A stretch of DNA of 64,000 nt from Larkinella sp. C7 (lineage in GTDB: Bacteria > Bacteroidota > Bacteroidia > Cytophagales > Spirosomataceae): assembly GCF_006149005.1 (NCBI RefSeq), contig NZ_VBSL01000001.1, positions 1,125,443 through 1,189,442 of the forward strand, written 5' to 3'. Position numbers and translations under genes: made by a program. The notes under the pieces were generated by a model, which searched no databases, was not told the DNA's origin, and saw only the letters and a list, made by a program, of their open reading frames with translations. Below, piece by piece: positions 17,048 to 25,634 of this stretch (position 1 is its first letter; every line of letters begins with the position of its first letter).

Positions 17048-18421
17048 ATGCAACGCCGAGATTTTTTAACTACCGCCCTTGTAGGAGCCGCCGTCTCCCA
17101 GTCGGCCACGGCCTATTCCACCATCCGCCCCGATGCCAACACCCTGGCCGAAGCCGCCCGCGAGGTGCCGGTGGTCGGCGACTACGACGTCATTGTCTGC
17201 GGTTCCGGCCCCGCCGGGGTGGCAGCCGCCATCGAAGCCGGGCGCAGCGGGGCCAAAACGCTCCTGCTTGAAGTCCACGGTTGTCTGGGGGGCGTCTGGA
17301 CGTCCGGCTGCCTGACGTGGATTCTCGACAACACCAACAAAGCCGGTTTGGTCCAGGAAATCAAAGACGAACTGCAAAAACGCGGAGACAGTGCGACCGT
17401 TCCGACGGGCAGCACGTTCTCCTTCGACGCCGAAGGCATGAAACTGTTGCTGGAGGAATATTGCCTGAAAGCCAACGTCACCGTGCGGTTGTTCACCCGG
17501 GTGGTGGCAACGGCCCAGAAAGCCGGGCGGCTCACGCACGTGGTCACCGAATCGAAATCGGGGCGGGAAGCCTGGGCGGGCAAAGTGTTCATCGACTGCA
17601 CGGGCGACGGCGATCTGGCAGCTCAGGCCGGTTGCGGTTTCGACTACGGCGACAGTTCCGGGCAGGGCCAGCCGATGAGCTTACTCTGTCTGATAACCGG
17701 CGTCAATTACGCTGACATCAAGGAATATGTCCGCGACGCAGCCGACAGCAAGGGCGGTTCGCCTTCCAAAAAACGACTGGAAGAAGCCATCCGTCGCGGA
17801 GGTCATTCGCCTTCGTATACGCACCCCAGCATCCATCCCATCCGCGAAGATTTACACATGCTGATGGCTAATCACGAATACGGTTTTAAGGGCACCGACG
17901 CCAATCAGGTTTCGCAGGCCACGCTGAAAGGCCGGGCCGAAGTGCACAAGATCATCGGGAGTCTGCAGTCGCTCAAGGGCGTCTGGAGCAACCTGCGGCT
18001 GGTGGCTACGGGCGAGCAGATTGGCGTTCGGGAAAGCCGCCGGATTCACGGGCTCTACACGGTTTCCCGCCAGGATCTGATGACCGGAATCCGCCACCCG
18101 GATGCGGTTTGTCGCGTTACGTTCGGCGTGGATGTCCACTCCGTCAAAAAAGACGACGAAGCCACGACCAACTACAAGCGGGGAACGTCCAGCAAACCGT
18201 ATGACATTCCGGTTCGGGCGCTGATTGCCAAGGATGTGCAGGGATTGATGATGGCCGGGCGGTGCATCAGCGGTGACTTTATCGCCCACTCCAGCTACCG
18301 CGTCACGGGCAATGCGGCCATGATGGGACAAGCCGCCGGTCGCGTGGCCGCGCTGGCCGTTCAGGCCAACCGGCTGCCGCAGGACGTCAAATGGGCGGAT
18401 GTGAAGTGGCGCGTGGAGTAG
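17048..18421 (+). CDS. exported FAD-dependent oxidoreductase
   Basis: 457 residues. The N-terminus begins MQRRDFLTTALVGAAV, a twin-arginine-type signal, as expected for an enzyme exported with bound flavin. A dinucleotide-binding motif follows at about residues 41-66 (DVIVCGSGPAGVAAAIEAGR), and the C-terminal FAD-contacting segment is MMAGRCISGDFIAHSSYRVTG with GQAAGRVAALAV. This fits the FAD_oxidored (PF12831) family frequent in Bacteroidota polysaccharide-type loci. It is the last gene of the sigma-FecR-SusCD operon, so it probably oxidises the imported compound or a derivative in the periplasm. No glycoside hydrolase is in the operon, so the substrate may not be a glycan. Confidence 0.88.
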   Translation: MQRRDFLTTALVGAAVSQSATAYSTIRPDANTLAEAAREVPVVGDYDVIVCGSGPAGVAAAIEAGRSGAKTLLLEVHGCLGGVWTSGCLTWILDNTNKAGLVQEIKDELQKRGDSATVPTGSTFSFDAEGMKLLLEEYCLKANVTVRLFTRVVATAQKAGRLTHVVTESKSGREAWAGKVFIDCTGDGDLAAQAGCGFDYGDSSGQGQPMSLLCLITGVNYADIKEYVRDAADSKGGSPSKKRLEEAIRRGGHSPSYTHPSIHPIREDLHMLMANHEYGFKGTDANQVSQATLKGRAEVHKIIGSLQSLKGVWSNLRLVATGEQIGVRESRRIHGLYTVSRQDLMTGIRHPDAVCRVTFGVDVHSVKKDDEATTNYKRGTSSKPYDIPVRALIAKDVQGLMMAGRCISGDFIAHSSYRVTGNAAMMGQAAGRVAALAVQANRLPQDVKWADVKWRVE

Positions 18422-18434
18422 AAAATAATAAAAG

Positions 18435-18526
18435 AATTATAAATGTAAAATGGTAAATATCAAATGTAAAAGTTGCTCAGTGCCAGTACTTTTACATTTG
18501 ATATTTACCATTTTACATTTATAATT
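18435..18526. repeat. AT-rich heptad palindrome E
   Basis: Perfect 39-bp arms (18435-18473 and 18488-18526) around a 14-nt loop (18474-18487). After a short lead the arm reads as 7-mers GTAAAAT, GGTAAAT, ATCAAAT, GTAAAAG, then TTGCTCAGTGCC. It lies between the convergent FAD oxidoreductase and dnaN genes. It has no GC-rich stem or T-tract, so it is not a normal terminator. Confidence 0.9.
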
Positions 18527-18554
18527 AAAACACTTAAGCCTGTCGGATCACCAA

Positions 18555-19691
18555 TTACGCGTACGTATTCAGCATTACCGGCATCACCAGCATCAGAATA
18601 TCTTCGTCTTCTTCCTTGTCGGCCGGAATGATCAGACCCGCGCGGTTGGGGGCCGACATTTCGAACGAGAGCATTTTGGCGCTCAGGTTGTTGAGCATTT
18701 CGGTCAGGAATTTGGCGTTGAAGCCAATTTCCAGCGGATCGCCGTCGTAGTCGCAGAGCAGTTTTTCGTTGGCTTCGTTGCTGTAATCCAGATCTTCGGC
18801 GGAGATCGTCAGGGAGTTGGTTTTGAGCGAAAGCCGGATCTGGTGCGTCGTCCGGTTGGCGTAAATCATGATCCGCTTCAGCGAATTCAGAATGTCCGTC
18901 CGGCCAATGGTCATGATGTTCGGATTGTTGGTCGGAATGGCGTTTTCGAAATCCGGAAACCGCTCGTCGATCAACCGGCAGATCATCTGCGTCGATCCGG
19001 CGGGAGAACCGGCAAAGGTAAATGACGCGTTCGACTGGCTGAACTCGGCTTTCACCGGCGCGGCTTCGGGCAAAGAAGCCTTCAACAGCGTCAGGGCTTT
19101 GCGCGGGATGATCATCGACGAATCGCTGGGCGAACTGATGTCCGTCCGGCGGTAGCGAATCAGCCGGTGTCCGTCAGTAGCCACAAACGTCGCGCTCCCG
19201 GCGGTCAGTTGCAGATACACCCCCGTCATGGCCGGGCGCAGGTCGTCGGTACTGGTGGCAAAAACCGTATTGTTGATGGCGCTCAGTAAGGCATCCGACG
19301 ATAATTCGACGGTCAGGCTGCGGTTGACCGTCGGAATTTTCGGGAAGTCGATCGGATTTTCGCCCGACAGTTTATAACGGCCGTTATCCGTCAGGATTTC
19401 GGTTCCGAAGGTTTCTATATTGACGTTGAACGTGATGGGTTGTTCGGGCAAACCGCGCAGCGTATCGAGCAGCAGTTTGGCCGGAATGGCAATGGCTCCC
19501 TTCTCCGACGACTCCACGGCAATGTTGGTGATCATGGTCGTTTGCAGATCAGAAGCCGTGACCGTCAGGATGTCATCTTCCAGTTTGAACAGAAAGTTTT
19601 CCAGAATCGGCACAATCGGATTCGTTGCCACCACACCGTTGATGGCCGAAAGTTGCTTGAGTAATACGGAGGAGGAAACGATGAATTTCAT
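18555..19691 (-). CDS. dnaN: DNA polymerase III sliding clamp (beta subunit)
   Basis: 378 residues, standard for DnaN. It begins MKFIVSSSVLLKQL, and the three clamp domains (about 1-120, 125-245, 250-378) carry family motifs such as TDLQTT-like SDLQTTM, VATDGHRLIRYR and the C-terminal end ILMLVMPVML that lines the partner-binding pocket. The homodimer encircles DNA and tethers polymerase. The ATG at 19691 is chosen over a TTG two codons upstream. dnaN is not beside dnaA here. A TACTTTTG element lies 37 bp upstream. Confidence 0.97.
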   Translation of the reverse strand: MKFIVSSSVLLKQLSAINGVVATNPIVPILENFLFKLEDDILTVTASDLQTTMITNIAVESSEKGAIAIPAKLLLDTLRGLPEQPITFNVNIETFGTEILTDNGRYKLSGENPIDFPKIPTVNRSLTVELSSDALLSAINNTVFATSTDDLRPAMTGVYLQLTAGSATFVATDGHRLIRYRRTDISSPSDSSMIIPRKALTLLKASLPEAAPVKAEFSQSNASFTFAGSPAGSTQMICRLIDERFPDFENAIPTNNPNIMTIGRTDILNSLKRIMIYANRTTHQIRLSLKTNSLTISAEDLDYSNEANEKLLCDYDGDPLEIGFNAKFLTEMLNNLSAKMLSFEMSAPNRAGLIIPADKEEDEDILMLVMPVMLNTYA

Positions 19692-19727
19692 ATGCAATTT
19701 TGTTTGGGGCCGTTAGTCCAATGAGAA

Positions 19728-19735
19728 CAAAAGTA
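19728..19735 (-). promoter_or_regulatory. -7 promoter element of dnaN
   Basis: Reads TACTTTTG on the minus strand, giving a leader of about 30 nt before the dnaN ATG at 19691. The -33 region is poor. It separates dnaN transcription from gldG, with palindrome F between the two. Confidence 0.6.
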
Positions 19736-19763
19736 GGAAAAATAGTCGAATTTTCAGGGGTTG

Positions 19764-19847
19764 TTACACAGAGTTTATCAGAGAAAATCAGAGTTTATCA
19801 GAGAGTTTTTTGATTACCCCTGATTTTCTCTGATAAACTCTGTGTAA
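19764..19847. repeat. decamer-word palindrome F
   Basis: The left side is four consecutive 10-mers from 19764: TTACACAGAG, TTTATCAGAG, AAAATCAGAG, TTTATCAGAG. Arms 19764-19790 and 19821-19847 are perfect over 27 bp; the 30-nt loop contains the fourth decamer. It lies between gldG and dnaN on the minus strand. It is clearly homologous to element G at 46804-46881, in both words and order. Confidence 0.92.
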
Positions 19848-19861
19848 TAGCTTTTCCCTCC

Positions 19862-21517
19862 CTATGCGTACTTCCTCCGGCGAGCAAATTGCCAGATGAC
19901 GCCCACCAAAACCACCAAAACCGCCGGACCCAGCAGGTTCAAAAGTTGCCAGGAAGTGCGCTCTTCTTTCATCCGGATTTTATCCAACGGTCTCAAGGTC
20001 ACCTGTTTGGTACGGGCCGCAATGATCCCGTTATCGTCCAGTAGATAATTGACCGCATTGACCACAAAATCCTTGTTGGCGAAGGTATTTTTCGAGAACC
20101 GTTCGTATCCCAGTGGATAGGGCGCGTTGGTGCGGTAGTTGATGTCGTTGATGAGCAGATCGCCGTCGGAGCAAACCACAATTTTGGTGGATTCTCCCTG
20201 CGCCTTAAAAGCCGCAGCGCGCGGATCGCCGGGCAAAATGCGGTTGGCATAGAGCGACTGAAACCGGCCTTCCAGCAAACAGGCAATCATCTGAACGCCG
20301 TTGTTATAGGTGCGCGGATCGGGTTGCTGCCGGGCTTCGTTGTAGCTCACCAGCGCCGGGGCTTTCAGGATTTTGGTGTATTGCGAGGTCATCAGCAGGG
20401 GCGTTCTCGCAATGCCCACGGCCTGTACGGTATCGAGCGTGCTGGTAAACCGGGTGTAAACCGCATCCAGATTGCGGACAATCGGACTTTTGCCAAAGGT
20501 GTTGATCAGCGGGAAAAACCGCCACGGCAACATCTGGACGTTCGGTTTGTCGCCCATATCGCCGACGTTCAGCGGAATCATGGCGCAACTCAAATCCTTG
20601 ATAATGTCGTTGTTGACCCGAACACCCCAGCGAAAAAACAGGTCGTTCAGGTTCAGATCGAGCGGCTGGGCGAAGGTGCCCTCCCGCCCTACGCTGTCGA
20701 TTTTCAGGCCATCGACAAAAAACAGCGCCTTGCCGCCGTTGACCACAAACTGGTCGATTTTGTATTTGTCGGCTTCCGAAAACGCGCGGTCGGGTTTGGG
20801 AACAATCAGCCCATCGAGCCCCACCAGATCGCGGGATTCCTGCAAATTGATCAGCTTGATATCGTAAACCGCATTGAGGGTCGCCAGCAGATCGGACAGC
20901 CGGAGCGGTTCGACATTGGTGTACGAAACCGCCACGCCCAGCACTTTTTTCTCCTTGATGGTCAGCCGCCGGATGGCCGACGCCAGCTCATATTCCACAT
21001 TTTCGATCGACTGGTTCAACTGCTCCTCCGACGAATTGGAGCGGTTTCCATGCAGCAGCAAAACCGGCTGTTCGCGGCCGTTGTAAGAAACAATCGCCCA
21101 CGGAAAAATCAGTTGTTCGGTGCGCTGATTGCCTTCGGCCGTAAAATTCAGGCTGGTGGGAGCCAGTCCTTTCTGGATCAGTTGCGTCTGTTGTTCGGCC
21201 CGTTGTTTGGCGTCCGGATTGGCGGTGGGGTCGATAAACCGGAACGTCAGGTCTTGTCCGGCCCGGGCCTGAAACTCGTTTAGGGTTTCGCGAATGCTGG
21301 TTTCCAGCCGTTTGAAACCAGCCGGCAATTTTCCCGTCAGGTACACATTGATGTGTACGTCATCGTCGAGATTCGCCAGCAGGTTTTCGGTGGCTTCCGA
21401 CAGCGTATAACGGCCGTCCTCCGTCAGATCGACCCGAAAAAACAAAAACGACGACAGCAAGTTGACTAAGACCAGGACGGCCAGAACAACACCGAATCGG
21501 AAAAGGAATGACTTCAT
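19862..21517 (-). CDS. gldG: GldG-like ABC transporter auxiliary protein
   Basis: 551 residues, typical GldG length. N-terminal transmembrane helix (about 7-27), then the conserved start of the periplasmic domain DLTEDGRYTLSEATENLLANLDDDV, an ABC_transp_aux region across the middle, and a C-terminal membrane helix (about 528-545) with a basic tail. GldG works with the permease GldF and ATPase GldA in gliding-motility/type IX secretion-linked functions of Bacteroidota, though homologues also occur in non-gliders. No gldF is upstream: the minus-strand reading ends in a short intergenic space and a plus-strand gene begins. Its partner must be elsewhere if this is functional. Confidence 0.88.
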   Translation of the reverse strand: MKSFLFRFGVVLAVLVLVNLLSSFLFFRVDLTEDGRYTLSEATENLLANLDDDVHINVYLTGKLPAGFKRLETSIRETLNEFQARAGQDLTFRFIDPTANPDAKQRAEQQTQLIQKGLAPTSLNFTAEGNQRTEQLIFPWAIVSYNGREQPVLLLHGNRSNSSEEQLNQSIENVEYELASAIRRLTIKEKKVLGVAVSYTNVEPLRLSDLLATLNAVYDIKLINLQESRDLVGLDGLIVPKPDRAFSEADKYKIDQFVVNGGKALFFVDGLKIDSVGREGTFAQPLDLNLNDLFFRWGVRVNNDIIKDLSCAMIPLNVGDMGDKPNVQMLPWRFFPLINTFGKSPIVRNLDAVYTRFTSTLDTVQAVGIARTPLLMTSQYTKILKAPALVSYNEARQQPDPRTYNNGVQMIACLLEGRFQSLYANRILPGDPRAAAFKAQGESTKIVVCSDGDLLINDINYRTNAPYPLGYERFSKNTFANKDFVVNAVNYLLDDNGIIAARTKQVTLRPLDKIRMKEERTSWQLLNLLGPAVLVVLVGVIWQFARRRKYA

Positions 21518-21671
21518 ACCTGCGTAAAACGCTGAAAGCAGTTAAGTTGTGCGAAAGTAGAAGAAAAAATGACGGGCCGCACGCTGCATGATCCGCTAAT
21601 TTTTCAAAACCGGCGTAGGGGTAACATCGAAGATAGCGGTCTTAGGGTCGTAAACAACAAACTACTGAATC

Positions 21672-22223
21672 ATGATCACGAAGAGCCTCCACACCTTCTT
21701 TTTTCTGTTGTTGCTGGAACTGACCAGCGCATTCATCCCGGTTTTGGCTGGTGTCCGCGAGTTTCCGGTGCCGCCCTCTGCCCCCAACCGGCTGTTTTAC
21801 ATTCAGCGGAGCAATAACACCAACACCGTTATTTATGAAGCGAATCTAACAGCCGGTCGGCGGCTGGATGCGAACGATCCGGTCAGCGTGTACTGGATTC
21901 GCTACGCCGAGCAGGGTCAACGCGAGTCGCTGTCGATGATTCAGTGGAAACTGGCCTACGGCTACAAACACAAAGCGTTGAATCGCAGCGAAAATAGTTT
22001 CGAAATTTACCTGAACGCCTTCAAAAAGCGCACCATCTGGGTGGATATGCAACAAGGCAGGCCGATGGCATTAACGACCATCAACGGTCGAAAAGCGTGT
22101 CTGCAAAAAGTCTTTGTACAACTCGAACCCGGTTCGGGCCTGATACCGAAGGTGCTGTACGTCGAACTGTTTGGCATCGACCCGGTGGCCGGAAATCCGG
22201 TTTACGAACGAATGATGGTCTAA
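21672..22223 (+). CDS. DUF4833 exported protein
   Basis: 183 residues with an N-terminal hydrophobic signal (about 6-26). The mature part opens PPSAPNRLFYIQRSNNTNTVIYEANL, followed by DPVSVYWIRYAEQGQRESL and a C-terminal QLEPGSGLIPKVLYVELFG, which I recognise as the pattern of DUF4833 proteins in Bacteroidota. Their function is unknown; the fold is probably all-beta and periplasmic. It is divergent from gldG and convergent with the PIG-L gene, so it stands alone. Confidence 0.7.
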   Translation: MITKSLHTFFFLLLLELTSAFIPVLAGVREFPVPPSAPNRLFYIQRSNNTNTVIYEANLTAGRRLDANDPVSVYWIRYAEQGQRESLSMIQWKLAYGYKHKALNRSENSFEIYLNAFKKRTIWVDMQQGRPMALTTINGRKACLQKVFVQLEPGSGLIPKVLYVELFGIDPVAGNPVYERMMV

Positions 22224-22281
22224 AATCCGGTTTATCGAAACGCCCGAAAAGCGTCGTCGATAGCCAGTTACTTTGCCAATG

Positions 22282-23187
22282 TCAGCGCGGCAACATGGGA
22301 AAAAGGCGTTTGATTTCCTCCGGACCGGGCTGTCTTCCGTACTCGCAAATTTCGAAGACTTCAACCGATTTGACCTTCGCAGCCTTTTCCGGGCCATACC
22401 ATTTTTCGACGGAAGCCTTAATTTCCGGCGTCAGGGAAGAACGCTTTTCCATGGCGGCCAGCAGCCATTTTTTTCGCTCCACGGGGTCTTTGGGAACGTT
22501 GGCCAGATCCTGTCTGGTCCAGGGCAGCCACTCATAAAATTGGGAGGTGTGTGCATCGAGACCGTCTACTTTCTTCGCCAGTGTTTCGGTAATATCGATG
22601 GCAATGTCGGGCCGGAACGGATTGGGGCGCTGAAAACCGTCGCGAAAATAGAGAAAAACCGGATTTTTGGTCAGCGGGGGCACACTGCTCAGCACGTTGG
22701 GCACGATGACCAGATAAGCCGCATCCTGCACGATAACGCCCGTGTTTCGGTGATCCGGGTGATAATCATTGGTTCGTGGCGCAATCACCAGATCCGCTTT
22801 CCATTCCCGGATTTTGCGAATGACCGCCAGCCGGTTTTCCAGGGTAGGCATCAGTTCCCCGTCATGATTGTCGAGCACGTCGTAGGTAATGCCCAGCCGT
22901 TTGGCCACTTCCTGGGTTTCTTTGTACCTTCTTTGGGCCAGTTCGCCCCCACCCATGTCCTGATGCCCGGCGTCACCGTTGGTCATCGACACAAATTTCA
23001 CCTGGTGACCCATGGCGGAATAAATGGCGGCAATTCCGCCCGCACCCAGGTCGCAATCGTCCGGATGGGCACCAATAACGATGATGCGCAAAGGCGAGTT
23101 CGGCATTTGGGCAAACGTACCGACAGCACTCAGGCAGAGGGCCAGCAGCAGGGTAAATCGCATCTTCAGGGTCATCCGGTTTTGCAT
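22282..23187 (-). CDS. PIG-L family zinc-dependent deacetylase
   Basis: 301 residues with a Sec signal peptide (hydrophobic stretch ending in TFAQ). The metal and catalytic motifs of the LmbE/PIG-L family are present: GAHPDDCDLGAGG at about 39-51 (His and Asp ligands, catalytic Asp) and DYHPDHRNTG near residue 150. Such enzymes remove acetyl groups from N-acetylglucosamine-type sugars or other small molecules. The exported form suggests extracytoplasmic substrates. It is divergent from a GH28 gene across 131 bp, so the two could be co-controlled. An alternative start at the Met of MRFTLLL, eight codons in, is equally plausible. Confidence 0.88.
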   Translation of the reverse strand: MQNRMTLKMRFTLLLALCLSAVGTFAQMPNSPLRIIVIGAHPDDCDLGAGGIAAIYSAMGHQVKFVSMTNGDAGHQDMGGGELAQRRYKETQEVAKRLGITYDVLDNHDGELMPTLENRLAVIRKIREWKADLVIAPRTNDYHPDHRNTGVIVQDAAYLVIVPNVLSSVPPLTKNPVFLYFRDGFQRPNPFRPDIAIDITETLAKKVDGLDAHTSQFYEWLPWTRQDLANVPKDPVERKKWLLAAMEKRSSLTPEIKASVEKWYGPEKAAKVKSVEVFEICEYGRQPGPEEIKRLFPMLPR

Positions 23188-23318
23188 GGTATCATCAGGT
23201 TAAATGATTGGGCTCAAGACTTTCGCTAAAATAGGGGAAAGCGAAGAAAGATCAATCAGTAGAAGTAGACATCCTGTTTGCTTACCAGACAAACCCTGTT
23301 GAGCAAAACGGAGTCAAT

Positions 23319-24647
23319 ATGAAAACAAGGATCGTTGCCCTGGTGTGTTGGGTAACACTAAGCGCGCCCCTTTTGGCGCAAAACGCGGTGAAAGCCTCTT
23401 TCCCGGACGGCAGTCCGATCAGTAGCTGGTTTACAACGATCCGGAAAGTAGACCCGATTCAACTCGGAAAGCGGTATGTGATTACGGACTTTGGCGTAAA
23501 AGCAGACAGTACCCTCGTGCAAACCGATGCGATTCAGCAGGTCATTGATGCCGCAGCCCGGAAAGGCGGGGGCGTTGTCGTGATTCCGAAGGGGACGTTT
23601 AGATGTGGGGCTTTATTTTTCAAGCCCAAAACCCATTTGCACCTGACAGAAGGGGCCACTCTGAAAGGCTCCGACAACATCGCCGACTACCCGAAACTGC
23701 CATCGCGGATGGAGGGGCTGAGTCTGGATTACTTTGCGGCACTGGTGAATGCCTATCAGGTCGACGGTTTTACGATTTCGGGAAAAGGGACGATCGATGG
23801 CAACGGGCTGCGTTTCTGGGAGGCCTTCTGGGCCCGGCGGAAAGAAAATCCGAACTGCACGAATCTGGAGGTTTCCCGGCCCCGGCTGGTCTTTATCTGG
23901 AAATGCAACGACGTGCAGGTGCAGGACGTAAAGCTGCACAATGCGGGTTTCTGGACCAGCCACTATTACCAGTGCCGGAACGTGAAAGTGCTGAATGTAC
24001 ACATTTATTCGCCCTACAAACCCGTGAAAGCCCCCAGTACGGATGCCATCGACCTTGATGTCTGTACCAACGTGTTGATTAAGGGCTGTTACCTGTCGGT
24101 CAATGATGACGCGATTGCTCTCAAAGGCGGCAAGGGCCCCTGGGCCGACCGGGTGCCCAGCAACGGCGCCAACACCAACATCCTCATCGAAGATTGTGAA
24201 TTTGGCTTTTGCCATTCGGCGCTGACCTGCGGCAGTGAAGCCATTCATAACCGGAACATTCTGATGCGCAACTGCCATGTCAGCGAAGCCAGCCGGGTGT
24301 TGTGGCTGAAGATGCGGCCGGATACGCCCCAACTGTACGAATATATTACCGTCGAAAACATCAAAGGCCAGGCCCACAGCCTGCTGTATGCCAAACCCTG
24401 GACCCAGTTTTATGACTTACAGGGCCGCAAGGACCAGCCGCTTTCATTCGCGAATCATGTGACGCTGAAAAACATTGAACTGGTGTGTGATACGTTCTTT
24501 GACGTAGCGGTTTCAGAACGCGACAAACTCACCCATTTTACCTTTGAGAACTTCCGGGTAGAAAGTAAAAACGCGGCCATTGACAAAACCGTCGTCGAGG
24601 GGCTTGTGCTCAACAATGTGCGGGTAAATTCGAAACTAATACAGTAA
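23319..24647 (+). CDS. glycoside hydrolase family 28 (polygalacturonase-like)
   Basis: 442 residues: signal peptide (about 1-20, ending LLAQ) and a right-handed parallel beta-helix with a pectate-lyase-like first coil (DFGVKADSTLVQTDAIQQVIDAA). GH28 catalytic strands are visible as STDAIDLD (about 240-247), NDDAIALKGG (about 262-271, containing the Asp pair) and CHSALTCGSE (about 297-306, the position of GHG in classical enzymes), with LWLKMRPDT in place of the RIK motif. It probably hydrolyses a galacturonide or rhamnogalacturonan-like linkage in the periplasm or outside. No SusCD pair is adjacent. Confidence 0.9.
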   Translation: MKTRIVALVCWVTLSAPLLAQNAVKASFPDGSPISSWFTTIRKVDPIQLGKRYVITDFGVKADSTLVQTDAIQQVIDAAARKGGGVVVIPKGTFRCGALFFKPKTHLHLTEGATLKGSDNIADYPKLPSRMEGLSLDYFAALVNAYQVDGFTISGKGTIDGNGLRFWEAFWARRKENPNCTNLEVSRPRLVFIWKCNDVQVQDVKLHNAGFWTSHYYQCRNVKVLNVHIYSPYKPVKAPSTDAIDLDVCTNVLIKGCYLSVNDDAIALKGGKGPWADRVPSNGANTNILIEDCEFGFCHSALTCGSEAIHNRNILMRNCHVSEASRVLWLKMRPDTPQLYEYITVENIKGQAHSLLYAKPWTQFYDLQGRKDQPLSFANHVTLKNIELVCDTFFDVAVSERDKLTHFTFENFRVESKNAAIDKTVVEGLVLNNVRVNSKLIQ

Positions 24648-24749
24648 ATCCCCCATTTCAGATGCAGGATTAAACGAATTGTCGTACAATGTATAACCAT
24701 TTAACGGCCATTCTAAAATAAAAAATTCAACATTTAAACCGGAACGAAA

Positions 24750-25568
24750 ATGAAAAAGACCTGGACCGATCGCATCCATCTTTCTACGTTTGGAGGATGC
24801 TTATTCTTCTTCTCATTATTAGCCAGTTCTGTTGTTGACGCTCAAACCGTCCCCGCTGCGAATTCAGCCAACAGACCAGGAAGTGGAGTGGGGCGGTTAT
24901 TTCCCGCAACCGTAAAGGATGACAGCCTGGGATTTGTCTCTATTTTTGACGGAAAAACCTTGAATGGGTGGGATGGCGATGCCACCTTTTGGCGCGCCGA
25001 AAATGGCATTCTCATCGGCGAAACAACACCCGAAAAAGTCGTTAAGGTCAATAATTTTCTCATCTGGCGCGGAGGGAAAGTGAAAGATTTTGAAATCAAA
25101 TTCGATTTTAAAATAAACGGAACCAACAGTGGGATGCAGTATCGAAGTACCGAATTGCCGGAAGTTGGAAAATGGATTCTGAAAGGCTACCAGGCTGATC
25201 TGGATTTCACTAATTTATTTACCGGAAATGTTCATGAAGAACGGGGAAGAACCGGGCATGTGGTCTTAGCCAGACGCGGGGAAGTAACGCGGGTGGTCGA
25301 CGGACCCGCCTTCAAGTCCGTGGCAAAAATTGCAGACCCGGTCCTGTTGCGGGGGGTGGTCAATACGAATGGATGGAACGCTTACCATATTATTGCCCGC
25401 GGCCCCATTATGATCCATATCATTAACAATCAGGTTATGAGTATATCGATCGATGAAGATTCTAAAAACTTTGTTCCGGAGGGGTTGTTAGGCTTTCAGA
25501 TGCACGCCGGACCGCCCTTTATCGTCCAATACAAAAATATTCTCTACAAGAAAATAGAAGCGAAATAG
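24750..25568 (+). CDS. DUF1080 (3-keto-disaccharide hydrolase family) protein
   Basis: 272 residues with a signal peptide (about 14-32, ending VDAQ). The single domain shows the DUF1080 pattern: FVSIFDGKTLNGWDGDATFWRAENG at the start, SGMQYRSTELP in the middle, and GLLGFQMHAGPPFIVQYKNI at the end. The concanavalin-like fold is found in 3-keto-glucoside hydrolases and related sugar-cleaving proteins. Local composition is a little more AT-rich than its neighbours. It is co-directional with the GH28 gene 102 bp upstream, so both may act on the same carbohydrate. Confidence 0.88.
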   Translation: MKKTWTDRIHLSTFGGCLFFFSLLASSVVDAQTVPAANSANRPGSGVGRLFPATVKDDSLGFVSIFDGKTLNGWDGDATFWRAENGILIGETTPEKVVKVNNFLIWRGGKVKDFEIKFDFKINGTNSGMQYRSTELPEVGKWILKGYQADLDFTNLFTGNVHEERGRTGHVVLARRGEVTRVVDGPAFKSVAKIADPVLLRGVVNTNGWNAYHIIARGPIMIHIINNQVMSISIDEDSKNFVPEGLLGFQMHAGPPFIVQYKNILYKKIEAK

Positions 25569-25634
25569 AAGCGTTCAGTGAACCTGGGCGAAATTTAACC
25601 AACGGCGACCTGTTATTCTCTTTACTTCATACGA

